From: Selenomonas sputigena_A
Lineage (GTDB): Bacteria > Bacillota > Negativicutes > Selenomonadales > Selenomonadaceae
NCBI RefSeq assembly: GCF_051603425.1
Contig: NZ_CP194411.1
Location: 2,108,001-2,172,000 of the forward strand
Length of the DNA: 64,000 bases
Direction: 5' to 3'
Shown here: positions 17,608 to 25,652 of the stretch, piece after piece
How the letters are laid out: every line of letters begins with the position of its first letter
How positions within the stretch are numbered: the stretch's first letter is position 1
The notes under the pieces: model-generated
Told to the model about the DNA's origin: nothing
The model's database searches: none
What the model saw: the letters and a program-made list of their open reading frames with translations, nothing else
Position numbers and translations under genes: made by a program

Positions 17608-17958
17608 ATGAAGGAAGAGGCTTATAGAGCGGCTGGAATTGATTATGCGCAGGGTTTGGAACGCTTCATGGGAAATGCTGAGCTCTATCAACAATTTTTG
17701 TCGCAGTTCCTCTACGATGGTTCATTTGAAGAGTTTTGGGCAGGTATGGAGATGGGAGATCTCCAAATGGCGGAGAAAGCCATACACACTTTGAAAGGGA
17801 CGGCAGGAAATTTGAGTATGATCCGTCTTTTCGAGCTATCAGATGAAATTGTGGAGGCGCTTCGTGAGGGAAAAACAGCAGAAGAAATTCGCACGTTGAT
17901 TTATGAGACGCGGGAAGTTTATGAAAAAATCTGCGATGCAATCCGACAAAATGCATGA
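17608..17958 (+). CDS. Hpt (histidine phosphotransfer) domain protein
   Basis: Small all-helical protein of 116 residues with the Hpt signature AIHTLKGTAGNLSM, in which the His is the phospho-acceptor of a phosphorelay. It is a single-domain Hpt with no kinase or response-regulator partner nearby, so its partners are unknown. ATG 17608 follows AAAGGGGA. An alternative ATG 17560 adds 16 residues and overlaps the stop of a 25-codon open frame upstream (TAATG). Confidence 0.85.
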   Translation: MKEEAYRAAGIDYAQGLERFMGNAELYQQFLSQFLYDGSFEEFWAGMEMGDLQMAEKAIHTLKGTAGNLSMIRLFELSDEIVEALREGKTAEEIRTLIYETREVYEKICDAIRQNA

Positions 17959-17990
17959 GAAGGTTCGGCATGGATTGCATGTGCTTTTAC

Positions 17991-18046
17991 AAAAAGAAGC
18001 AGCTGCTCTTTGCAAATGAATGGCAAGGAGCGGCTGCTCTTTTTTG
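17991..18046. terminator. Bidirectional terminator between Hpt and NIF3-like genes
   Basis: AAAAAGAAGCAGCTGCTC (17991-18008) pairs with GAGCGGCTGCTCTTTTT (18028-18044) with one bulged A and one G-U pair. Flanks are A-rich on the left and T-rich on the right, between convergent genes. Confidence 0.82.
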
Positions 18047-18052
18047 TATGTC

Positions 18053-18391
18053 CTAAACGGTGGGGATTGTGTAGTTGTAGAGAGGAAGTACGTTGATCAA
18101 CGGTTCTTCATAGGGATGAGCCGTGCGGATGGCGGACAGAGTTGCTGGAAGCTTTTGGGTTTCGATGATGACCTCGATTTTTATTTCAGGAGCCTCGCTG
18201 ATTTCGCCTTCGTGTCCAATGTATGGCCGTGCTCCCGTGAGCGGGCGCCAAGTGCCTATGACGTGACTGTAGGCAATACAGCTGTCATAGTTGCCGATGT
18301 GTCCGGCATCAACACTTTGCAATGCTTTTTGCATGGCAGGCAGATGTGATTCAGGCAAATAGATTTCTAGCTTAAGCCTTGTAAATATCAT
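18053..18391 (-). CDS. NIF3/YqfO-like domain protein (stand-alone)
   Basis: Protein of 112 residues resembling the PII/CutA-fold domain inserted into NIF3-family (YqfO) proteins, here encoded alone. Visible features are the KLEIYLPES start, GHIGNYDSC, a PLTGARPYIG segment and the closing HPYEEPLINVLPL. Stand-alone versions are common and their role is unknown; metal or nucleotide sensing is only a suggestion from the fold. It starts 17 bases downstream of the polysaccharide deacetylase stop on the same strand, so the two are likely one unit. Confidence 0.78.
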   Translation of the reverse strand: MIFTRLKLEIYLPESHLPAMQKALQSVDAGHIGNYDSCIAYSHVIGTWRPLTGARPYIGHEGEISEAPEIKIEVIIETQKLPATLSAIRTAHPYEEPLINVLPLYNYTIPTV

Positions 18392-18408
18392 GGACGACCT
18401 CTCTGCTA

Positions 18409-19263
18409 TTAGGGAACAAGGACGCAGCGGGCAGCAGTATCATGCTCGTTTTTCAAAAGAAAAAGTCTCAGATTGTTTAGGTGTGAAAAGAGGGGGGTAA
18501 AGATAATGCGCAGCTTGAACCGCAGAAAGGAATGAGAGATACAGCCGAAGATGGGAATGCGATTGAGCGTATAGGGATTGTCGCCGGGGGTGTCAAGACC
18601 ATAGTTGACGGTAAAGGCAGTGCGGTATCCTCCTTCACGCACAACGGCTAACACAGTGTCATCATAGGAGCCACAGGGATAGGCGATGGAATGAACGTCT
18701 TTTTCCAGATGCGCCTCAATGGCTTTTTTTGAATCAAGAGCCTCGTGGCGTACTTCTTCGTAGGAGTCAAGCTTGCTGAGTTCGACATGGGTCATGGTAT
18801 GGCATTGGATATCAATGATGCCCGAGTCCTGCATTTCCTGGGAAATTTCCCATGTAAGATAATTGGGGTATACATTGAGATAATCGGTGATGATAAAGAT
18901 TGTACCTTTGAGATTATACTTTTTTAGAATGGGATACGCATTTTTATAATTATCAATATAACCGTCGTCAAAAGTGATGAGAATCGGTTTTTCTGGCAGG
19001 GAAGCTCCCTTTTCCAGGTAATCGGCGAGTTCTTCTGTAGTGATTGGATGATAGCCGTTTTCCGCAAGGTATTTCATTTGTGCCTCAAATTCAGGCGTGC
19101 TCACGGTCAGGGCATTGTGTGCCTCGTCATTGATTTGGTGATAATTTAGTACGGGAATGCCGCCTTGCCAATTCGTGGACGACAGAAGCATTGTGAGAAA
19201 AAGAAATAAGACGATGACGATGGCACTCATGATTTTTTTGGGGGTAATACGCAAAGGGAACAC
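18409..19263 (-). CDS. Membrane-anchored polysaccharide deacetylase
   Basis: NodB-homology (CE4) metal-dependent deacetylase of 284 residues, probably acting on cell-wall or surface glycan outside the membrane. An N-terminal hydrophobic anchor (~12-28) precedes the catalytic domain, which has the VLNYHQI opening, TFDDGY with the catalytic Asp and metal Asp, the CHTMTH metal-binding histidines, and AYPCGSYDD. The GTG start 19263 has a poorly spaced AAGGA; a TTG four codons in fits the ribosome site better. Divergent from map. Confidence 0.87.
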   Translation of the reverse strand: MFPLRITPKKIMSAIVIVLFLFLTMLLSSTNWQGGIPVLNYHQINDEAHNALTVSTPEFEAQMKYLAENGYHPITTEELADYLEKGASLPEKPILITFDDGYIDNYKNAYPILKKYNLKGTIFIITDYLNVYPNYLTWEISQEMQDSGIIDIQCHTMTHVELSKLDSYEEVRHEALDSKKAIEAHLEKDVHSIAYPCGSYDDTVLAVVREGGYRTAFTVNYGLDTPGDNPYTLNRIPIFGCISHSFLRFKLRIIFTPLFSHLNNLRLFLLKNEHDTAARCVLVP

Positions 19264-19462
19264 GTCCTTATTTTATATAGTCATCAAGCACAAGAGGCAA
19301 AAGGATTGAAAACCTTGTAATCCTGCAATTCCCCATGATATAGCAGGATTTTTCATATGTCAAGGATGTGTGCAAGATTTAGCGTGATTCAAAAGGAATC
19401 TGGTATGCGAAAATGCTTGAGGAAAAGGCTAGGTAGAATTGTTCGCAAGAAGAGGAAAAGAT
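19264..19462. other. Divergent intergenic region with a hairpin
   Basis: Non-coding bases between the deacetylase and map promoter. AATCCTGC (19319-19326) pairs perfectly with GCAGGATT (19343-19350), followed on the plus strand by TTT; it looks like a plus-strand terminator although no plus-strand gene lies directly before it. It could also be an operator for the deacetylase promoter. No gene is seen. Confidence 0.5.
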
Positions 19463-19472
19463 GTGCTATAAT
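19463..19472 (+). promoter_or_regulatory. Extended -10 promoter for map and helicase
   Basis: TGTGCTATAAT: a consensus TATAAT at 19467-19472 with a TGN extension. No good -35 at 17 bases. About 100 bases before map. Confidence 0.55.
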
Positions 19473-19574
19473 AAAGGGAGTTTTGCGGGGGCAGAAGATA
19501 ACAGCGGATGGCTCCCGTACATGACTCACATTTGCGTGGCGCGTATTGGCGTTGTGTTTGCAAGGAGCAGTGAA

Positions 19575-20450
19575 ATGACAAGAAATGATTTGTGCTGGTG
19601 CGGCAGTGGCAAGAAGTACAAAAAATGCCATATGGATTTTGACGATCGTATCAATTCGATAAAGTTTGATATTTATCGCGGGCAGGTACGCCCACCACAT
19701 AGTATCATAAAAAATGCAAAGGATATTGAAGGCATAAAAAAAAGCGGTGTTGTAAATGATGGGGCTCTTGATCTTATGACTGAGATGGTAAGGCCTGGTA
19801 TTGACACGGCGACACTTGATAAGGCGGCGCATGACTATATTGTTGGTCATGGCGGGATTCCGGCTTGTTTGAATTTTGAAGGCTTTCCAAAGAGTGTTTG
19901 CATATCCATCAACGATGTTGTCTGCCATGGCATACCGTCGAAAAAAACGATTCTCAAGGAAGGGGATATCGTAAATATCGATATTACGACGATCTTGGAT
20001 GGTTATTATGCGGATGCATCACGTATGTATATCGTGGGCGGCAAGACCTCACCGGAAGCCGAAAAGCTTGTACAGGTGGCGAAGGAGTGCATGAATCGCG
20101 GCATTGAGGCGGCGAAGCCATGGCATTTTCTTGGCGATATTGGTGCGGCTTGTGATGAGCATGCAAGAGCAAATGGATGCTCTGTCGTGACACAACTCGG
20201 AGGCCATGGTGTGGGCAAGGATTTCCATGAAGAACCCTTTGTGCCGCATGTGGGTGAGATTGATACGGGTATGTTGCTTGTGCCTGGTATGGTATTGACT
20301 GTGGAGCCGATGATCAATGCCGGAAAATATAAGGTAACGGTTGATAAAAAGGATGGATGGACTGTGCGCACAAAGGATGGATCTCTTTCAGCGCAGTGGG
20401 AAAAGACAATCCTCATTACTGATACAGGAACGGAGGTACTTTCGAGTTGA
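19575..20450 (+). CDS. map: Methionine aminopeptidase with N-terminal SEC-C zinc motif
   Basis: Removes the initiator Met from nascent proteins. The 291-residue enzyme begins with a SEC-C zinc motif (NDLCWCGSGKKYKKCH), which may help dock at the ribosome. The pita-bread catalytic domain follows, with ligands in NIDITTILDGYYAD (two Asp), GGHGVGK (His), TVEPMIN (Glu) and QWEKT (Glu). ATG 19575 follows AAGGAG; the open frame upstream to 19461 overlaps the promoter and is not used. The stop codon overlaps the TTG start of the helicase gene (TTGA), indicating translational coupling. Confidence 0.94.
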   Translation: MTRNDLCWCGSGKKYKKCHMDFDDRINSIKFDIYRGQVRPPHSIIKNAKDIEGIKKSGVVNDGALDLMTEMVRPGIDTATLDKAAHDYIVGHGGIPACLNFEGFPKSVCISINDVVCHGIPSKKTILKEGDIVNIDITTILDGYYADASRMYIVGGKTSPEAEKLVQVAKECMNRGIEAAKPWHFLGDIGAACDEHARANGCSVVTQLGGHGVGKDFHEEPFVPHVGEIDTGMLLVPGMVLTVEPMINAGKYKVTVDKKDGWTVRTKDGSLSAQWEKTILITDTGTEVLSS

Positions 20451-21799
20451 CATCTTTTGAGGAAATTCGCTGCCTGCCAACACTCATCGGAGTATTGTCC
20501 CGCCAAGGCATAAAGAAAGCAACTCCCGTGCAGGAGCAGGCGATTCCCGTTGTGCGCAGCGGACGTGATGCCATTGTGCAGGCACAGACAGGGACGGGCA
20601 AGACACTGGCCTTCCTCGTGCCTCTCCTGGAACGCATCAAGGGGAATATACCGGTGGTGCAGGCTCTGGTTGTCAGCCCGACGCGCGAGCTTGCAATGCA
20701 GACAGCGCGTGTGGTGAAACCGCTTGCCGAAGCAGTGGGGATCCATACTGCTCTCGTTTATGGCGGACAGGATATTGAACGGCAGAAGGATAAACTCAGA
20801 CAGAAGCCGCAGCTTATTATCGCAACTCCGGGCAGGCTGCTCGATCATTTGCGCCGTCGTTCAGTTGATCTTTCTCAGGTAAACAAGATCGTGCTTGATG
20901 AGGCTGATGAACTCTTACGTCTCGGTTTTGTTGAGGATGTGGAGCAAATGCTTGAAGCTTTGGCAGGCGATCATCAACTGCTGCTTTTTTCAGCGACAAT
21001 GCCTGATCGTATACGAGGTTTGACGCGCCGCTACATGAGTGATCCGGCAGAAATAAAGATACAGCCTGAAATCGTGACACTTGAAAATATTGAGCAGGTC
21101 ATTGTCGGAACCCGGGAAGATACGAAGCTGGACAAACTTTGTGAGCTTTTGAACAAATATCAGCCATATCTTGCTATGGTTTTTTGCCATACGAAGCAGA
21201 AGGTTTCTCATGTTACAATAGAACTTTCGCGTCGAGGCTATCTCGTGGATGAACTGCATGGTGATTTGACGCAGACACAGAGAAATCTCGTGATGCGCCG
21301 TTTTCGCGAGGCAAAATTACAAATTCTTGTCGTGACGGATATCGCAGCACGTGGGCTTGATATCGAAGGCGTCACGCATGTTTTCAATTATGATTTGCCG
21401 CAGGATACGGAATGGTATATTCATCGTATAGGTCGTACAGGGCGTGCGGGTACAGCTGGTATGGCGATTACTTTTGTCAATGCACATCAGTACGATCAAC
21501 TGCGTCGTATCGAGGCGGGAATAAAGCTGCGTATTGCTCGGCAGAAGTCCGAACGTATAGGAAAGAGAAGGATGGCTGTCAAGGACACAGCCGCTGCAGC
21601 GAAAAAGCAGCCGAGTGGTTTGGTTGAAAAAAGCAAAGAAACGATGCAGGCAAGCAATGTGCCGCCGCCTAGGCGGAGCAAAGCGGCGAAGCGGGCACGG
21701 CGGATTGCCAAGAAGCGTGAAGGAAGGCCGGCAGTCAGATCAGGGACAGGCCGTGCCAAGATAAATGTTGGGAAACGTGCGCACCTTAGCAGGCGATGA
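20447..21799 (+). CDS. DEAD-box ATP-dependent RNA helicase
   Basis: RNA helicase of 450 residues for ribosome assembly or mRNA turnover. Motifs in order: Q motif (KKATPVQEQAIP), Walker A QTGTGKT, PTRELA, TPGRL, DEAD, SAT, then the second RecA domain with TDIAARGLD and HRIGRTGRAG. The tail from ~370 is rich in Lys/Arg and low complexity, as in CshA/RhlE-type enzymes, and probably binds RNA. TTG 20447 overlaps the map stop and has GGAGGT nine bases upstream. Confidence 0.94.
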   Translation: MTSFEEIRCLPTLIGVLSRQGIKKATPVQEQAIPVVRSGRDAIVQAQTGTGKTLAFLVPLLERIKGNIPVVQALVVSPTRELAMQTARVVKPLAEAVGIHTALVYGGQDIERQKDKLRQKPQLIIATPGRLLDHLRRRSVDLSQVNKIVLDEADELLRLGFVEDVEQMLEALAGDHQLLLFSATMPDRIRGLTRRYMSDPAEIKIQPEIVTLENIEQVIVGTREDTKLDKLCELLNKYQPYLAMVFCHTKQKVSHVTIELSRRGYLVDELHGDLTQTQRNLVMRRFREAKLQILVVTDIAARGLDIEGVTHVFNYDLPQDTEWYIHRIGRTGRAGTAGMAITFVNAHQYDQLRRIEAGIKLRIARQKSERIGKRRMAVKDTAAAAKKQPSGLVEKSKETMQASNVPPPRRSKAAKRARRIAKKREGRPAVRSGTGRAKINVGKRAHLSRR

Positions 21800-21823
21800 G
21801 CAGAAACTATATAAGGGCGGGAA

Positions 21824-21849
21824 GGCGGCAAAGGAGATGCCGTCTTTTT
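21824..21849 (+). terminator. Intrinsic terminator of map-helicase unit
   Basis: GGCGGCA (21824-21830) pairs with TGCCGTC (21838-21844) with one G-U pair, followed by TTTTT. Confidence 0.82.
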
Positions 21850-21866
21850 GCGTAATTTTTATTGAT

Positions 21867-21896
21867 TTGAATATGGATTTCACCTGATTGTATCAT
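21867..21896 (+). promoter_or_regulatory. Predicted promoter of the phosphofructokinase gene
   Basis: TTGAAT (21867-21872) and TATCAT (21891-21896), 18 bases apart. The 5' leader then contains a small hairpin, TCTGGCA (21909-21915) with TGCCAGA (21931-21937). Confidence 0.5.
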
Positions 21897-22013
21897 TTGC
21901 GCGTTTTGTCTGGCAGGAAAATCGTTTTTTTGCCAGAATAAAAGAAATAGTCAATACAAAGCAATAAAAATATGGTGAGCAGTGCACTCAAAGGTTGAAG
22001 AGGGGGATATTTG

Positions 22014-23261
22014 ATGATTGGTATCAAGAATGTTATTGCGATTATCTGCGGCGGTGGTCCTGCACCAGGCATCAACAGCGTCATTTCTGCTGTAACAATT
22101 GAAGCGGATCGTCATGGATGGGATGTCTTGGGAATTTATGATGGTTTTTCGCGATTGGCGCGCGGTGAAAAAAAGTATGTGCGCCTTGATATGGAACGTG
22201 TAAGCCGTATCCATTTGACGGGAGGATGTATTCTCCAAATGTCACGCTATAACCCTACGAAAAAAGAATCCGATTTGCGTACAGTTGTCGATACACTGAC
22301 GGAACTTGGCGTCACACACGTTGTGACCATTGGCGGCGATGATACAGCCTACAGTGCGATGGCCGTATCGAATTACGCACGACAGATCGGCCGCACAATC
22401 AATGTCGTGCATGTTCCTAAAACCATCGACAACGATTTGCCGCTTCCTGAAGGAATTCCTACTTTCGGATTTGAAACGGCGCGTGCTTTTGGTACAGAGG
22501 AGATTGAAAACCTCATGGAAGATGCGCGTACGAGCAACAATCGTTGGTATTTTACGATTGCGATGGGGCGTACAGCCGGTCATTTGGCGCTTGGCATGGG
22601 GCGCTCTGCGGGTGCGGCTTTGACGATTATACCCGAGGAATTCCATGCAGAGTCGATTCCTTTGCAGCAGGTTGTCGATATTATTACGGGTTCTATAGTC
22701 AAACGATATCTTACCGGTCATAATTATGGCGTGGCTGTCATTGCTGAAGGTGTTATCGAAAAGATTGCGCCGGAGGACTTTGAGCAACTTGGCGATGTTG
22801 TATTGGACGAACATGGGCATATCCGTTATGCGGAGCTTGACTTTGGCGAAATTCTAAAGCAGGCAGTGCTTGCCGAGGTTGAAAAAATTGGCATAAAGAT
22901 TGCTGTTGTAGATAAAGAAATCGGCTATGAGCTGCGTTGTGCCGCGCCGATTGCCTACGATATCGATTATGCGCGTTCTCTGGGATATGAAGCGGTTCAA
23001 TTTCTTATGCGCGGGGAGACGGGGGCTTTGATTACGCTGCAAGATAATCAGGCAAAGCCGCTCTTTTTCGATGAAATTAAAGATCCGGAAACAGGAAAGA
23101 CACGGGTGCGCAAGGTCAATATTGAGTCCGTGCATTATAAGATTGCACGAGGCTTCATGATGCGTATGGAAAAGGCAGATCTTGATGATCCAGGACTTGC
23201 CAATGCCTATCACATGGAAAAGGATGAGTTCAAGGAAAGATATGCTTATCTCTTTGAGTGA
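22014..23261 (+). CDS. 6-phosphofructokinase, PPi-type active-site residues
   Basis: Phosphorylates fructose 6-phosphate to the 1,6-bisphosphate in glycolysis. The 415-residue protein has CGGGPAPGIN near the N-terminus, GGDD at 107-110 and PKTIDND at 135-141. In the family, GGDG with a Gly before TIDND marks ATP users, while GGDD with PKTIDND marks pyrophosphate-dependent enzymes, so PPi is the predicted phosphoryl donor and the reaction may be reversible. This follows family knowledge and is not proven. ATG 22014 follows AGGGGG by seven bases. Single-gene unit with its own promoter and terminator. Confidence 0.9.
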   Translation: MIGIKNVIAIICGGGPAPGINSVISAVTIEADRHGWDVLGIYDGFSRLARGEKKYVRLDMERVSRIHLTGGCILQMSRYNPTKKESDLRTVVDTLTELGVTHVVTIGGDDTAYSAMAVSNYARQIGRTINVVHVPKTIDNDLPLPEGIPTFGFETARAFGTEEIENLMEDARTSNNRWYFTIAMGRTAGHLALGMGRSAGAALTIIPEEFHAESIPLQQVVDIITGSIVKRYLTGHNYGVAVIAEGVIEKIAPEDFEQLGDVVLDEHGHIRYAELDFGEILKQAVLAEVEKIGIKIAVVDKEIGYELRCAAPIAYDIDYARSLGYEAVQFLMRGETGALITLQDNQAKPLFFDEIKDPETGKTRVRKVNIESVHYKIARGFMMRMEKADLDDPGLANAYHMEKDEFKERYAYLFE

Positions 23262-23356
23262 GCGATAGGCGGGGTAAACATGCCCCCATATCAGGAACTA
23301 TCGTATATAAATTTGATATGCTATTTGCCTATTGCCCAAAAAGTATAGAGATGCTG

Positions 23357-23384
23357 CAGCCCATCCATCCGGATGGGCTGTTTT
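23357..23384 (+). terminator. Intrinsic terminator of phosphofructokinase gene
   Basis: CAGCCCATCC (23357-23366) pairs perfectly with GGATGGGCTG (23371-23380), then TTTT. Confidence 0.9.
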
Positions 23385-23492
23385 GATGTCAAGCAGGCAA
23401 AATGATTCAGATATGGAATACATCAACGAATCTTGCATTTAAAAAACAGTTGCACATCTGTTATAAATTGATGTATGCGGCAATTCTTTTCT

Positions 23493-23813
23493 CTATTTTT
23501 TTCTGTTCGTTTTGGGAGCGGGAAGCTCCTCATACATTGCACGAACCAATTCACTTAAGCAGTCCTTATCATCCAAACAGTCTACCAGTAACATCTTCTT
23601 GGCACCTTCATACGGCAATTCATATACCGCATTCGGCATGCGAATAATTGCCGCTTTGACTGGTTTTACAAGGAAGCGATCGTCATAAACTCCTCCGAAA
23701 ATTTTTTGCTTATGGTAAAGAATATATTCTCCCATCATAGTTTTATAGGAAATATCGTCCAAGCCAGATAACTGCCCCAATACAAAAGCTAGATATTCTT
23801 TCGTCGATGCCAT
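23493..23813 (-). CDS. TfoX N-terminal domain protein
   Basis: Protein of 106 residues matching the TfoX/Sxy N-terminal domain: an early helix, then KTMMGEYILYHKQKIFGGVYDDRF, where the MMG-EY and FGG-YDD elements are typical. Full-length TfoX regulates competence in Gammaproteobacteria, but short stand-alone copies in Bacillota have no known role. ATG 23813 follows GGGAGG; an in-frame upstream start lacks a site. It lies just upstream of yifB on the same strand order (yifB first in transcription, 31 bases after its stop is this gene's far side), so linkage with the competence-associated YifB is loose. Confidence 0.8.
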   Translation of the reverse strand: MASTKEYLAFVLGQLSGLDDISYKTMMGEYILYHKQKIFGGVYDDRFLVKPVKAAIIRMPNAVYELPYEGAKKMLLVDCLDDKDCLSELVRAMYEELPAPKTNRKK

Positions 23814-23868
23814 GGAAGTTCCTCCCCAAATGCCCAATGTTTAATATTCATGTATATGAAGATTTATT

Positions 23869-25398
23869 TTATTCCACATTCAAGCCCACATCGTCCCTCA
23901 GCTGTATGGCCTCTCCCACATGCTTTGCCTCAATCGTTGCCGCATCATCGAGGTCGGCAATCGTTCGTGCGACCTTGATGATGCGGTCGTATGAGCGCGC
24001 TGATAAATTCATGACATGAAACGCCTGCGCCAAGAGATTTTGTGCCTCAGGCGCAAGCTCACATGTCTTTTTCAAAATCGCATGGCTCATCTGTGCATTG
24101 CAGAAGATTCCCCATTCCTTTAAACGCTCCATCTGTATCGAGCGCGCCGTCAAGACGCGTGCTCGAATTGCCGCTGACGGTTCTGCTTTTGCCGCAGATG
24201 TCATATCTTCGTATTTGACGCGCGGCACATGGACGTGAATATCGATGCGATCGAGCAGAGGCCCTGAAATCTTTCGAGTATAACGCTTGATTTCATTCGG
24301 TGTGCAGTCGCAGTTTTTTTCCTTGTCGCCAAAATAACCGCAGGGACAGGGATTCATCGCGCATACAAGAATCATACGAGAAGGAAATGTCAGTGTGGCG
24401 TTGACGCGTGCCACGGTCACAGCGCCATCTTCCAGAGGTTGGCGCAGGACCTCCAATGTTGATTTGTTGAATTCCGGCAGTTCATCGAGGAAAAGTACGC
24501 CATTGTTGCTCAACGTCACTTCGCCCGGACGTGGGATGCTTCCGCCGCCAATCATCGCCACTGTCGATGTCGTATGGTGTGGGCTGCGGAACGGACGTGA
24601 TTCGACAAGACCGCTGCCGTCGCGCAGGAGACCGGCTATGCTGTAAATCTTTGTTACCTCAAGTGCTTCCTGCCTTGTCATTGGCGGCAAAATGGACGGA
24701 AGGCGGCGCGCAAGCATTGTTTTTCCCGAGCCGGGAACTCCTACCATTAGAAGATTATGGCCACCTGCTGCGGCAATTTCCAGCGCACGTTTGGCGAGGA
24801 ATTGCCCTTGTACATCTGCGAAGTCATCCAAAGGTGCTTCTGTGGAATTTGGTATGTTCGGGGTGGCTGCTGAAGGCGCCAGATTCGCTTTGTTTGAGAA
24901 AAAGTCACAAAGCTCACGCAGATTTTTCGGCGCATAGACGGTGATTCCGTCGACAAGTAGGGCTTCGCTGGCATTGCCAGGTGCGACGAATATTTCCCGA
25001 AAGCCGTGTTCCTTCGCACCGACCGTCATAGGCAGTACGCCGCGTACACTTCTGAGCTCGCCTTCCAGAGAAAGTTCTGCCGCAAATAAAGAATCTTTGA
25101 TGCACTCTGGGGGCAGGAGACCATATGCTGCTAAAAGCCCGATGGCGATGGGCAAATCAAGTCCCGAACTGTCCTTTCGGATATCGGCGGGGGCAAGGTT
25201 TATCGTGACTCTTGCCGGTTTAAGCTTCATGCCAGTATTTTTGATTGCCGTGCGCACGCGTTCGCGCGATTCCTTTACCGCTGTATCAAGAAGCCCAACG
25301 ATATCAAAAGCGGGAAATCCATAAGAAACATCGACCTCGACATCAATGATTTTTCCGTCAACGCCAAACGTCACTGCACCGTATGATTTCGCAAACAC
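23869..25398 (-). CDS. yifB: YifB/ComM family Mg-chelatase-like AAA+ ATPase
   Basis: AAA+ ATPase of 509 residues; the ComM homologue acts as a branch-migration helicase during natural transformation. It has the N-terminal Lon-like fold (FAKSYGAVTFGVDG, then INLAPADIRKDSSGLDLPIA), the Walker A GVPGSGKTM, a FLDELPEF Walker B and a CNPCPCGYFGD zinc-like loop, and a C-terminal Mg_chelatase_C region with SARSYDRI. GTG 25398 is chosen because the family begins with an M-(Y/F)-A-K sequence and GAGGTG sits six bases upstream. The TfoX-domain gene follows at about 55 bases. Confidence 0.93.
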   Translation of the reverse strand: MFAKSYGAVTFGVDGKIIDVEVDVSYGFPAFDIVGLLDTAVKESRERVRTAIKNTGMKLKPARVTINLAPADIRKDSSGLDLPIAIGLLAAYGLLPPECIKDSLFAAELSLEGELRSVRGVLPMTVGAKEHGFREIFVAPGNASEALLVDGITVYAPKNLRELCDFFSNKANLAPSAATPNIPNSTEAPLDDFADVQGQFLAKRALEIAAAGGHNLLMVGVPGSGKTMLARRLPSILPPMTRQEALEVTKIYSIAGLLRDGSGLVESRPFRSPHHTTSTVAMIGGGSIPRPGEVTLSNNGVLFLDELPEFNKSTLEVLRQPLEDGAVTVARVNATLTFPSRMILVCAMNPCPCGYFGDKEKNCDCTPNEIKRYTRKISGPLLDRIDIHVHVPRVKYEDMTSAAKAEPSAAIRARVLTARSIQMERLKEWGIFCNAQMSHAILKKTCELAPEAQNLLAQAFHVMNLSARSYDRIIKVARTIADLDDAATIEAKHVGEAIQLRDDVGLNVE

Positions 25399-25597
25399 AT
25401 TGCACACCTCTTTTATTTCGTAATTTGTTCACGGTATCATTTTCTCCATTCATGAAGTGCAATCCTTCTTTTTGGCAGACCTGCCATCTTTTTCAATATA
25501 TGTTTTTTCCGTGCACGATATTTGTAACAGATCATGGGTGTTCTATAGAGGATCCTTTGCTCAAATCATATAATTTGCCTGAAAAACAAGAGACGAT

Positions 25598-25607
25598 ATG
25601 GTATAAT
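25598..25607 (+). promoter_or_regulatory. Extended -10 promoter of the L,D-transpeptidase gene
   Basis: TATGGTATAAT with consensus TATAAT at 25602-25607 and a TGN extension; no good -35. Lies 46 bases before the gene start. Confidence 0.55.
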
Positions 25608-25652
25608 AAAACCCATGCTTAATAAAAATTTCAAGAAAAGAGCGATGCAGTA

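Noticed and set aside
20006..20848. 280-codon minus-strand open frame
   Set aside because: Antisense of map and the helicase, both with full motif sets.
23493..25398. Complete competence operon
   Set aside because: TfoX-domain protein, YifB/ComM and ComEC are present in the window but far apart and in different units; no com pilus genes are seen.
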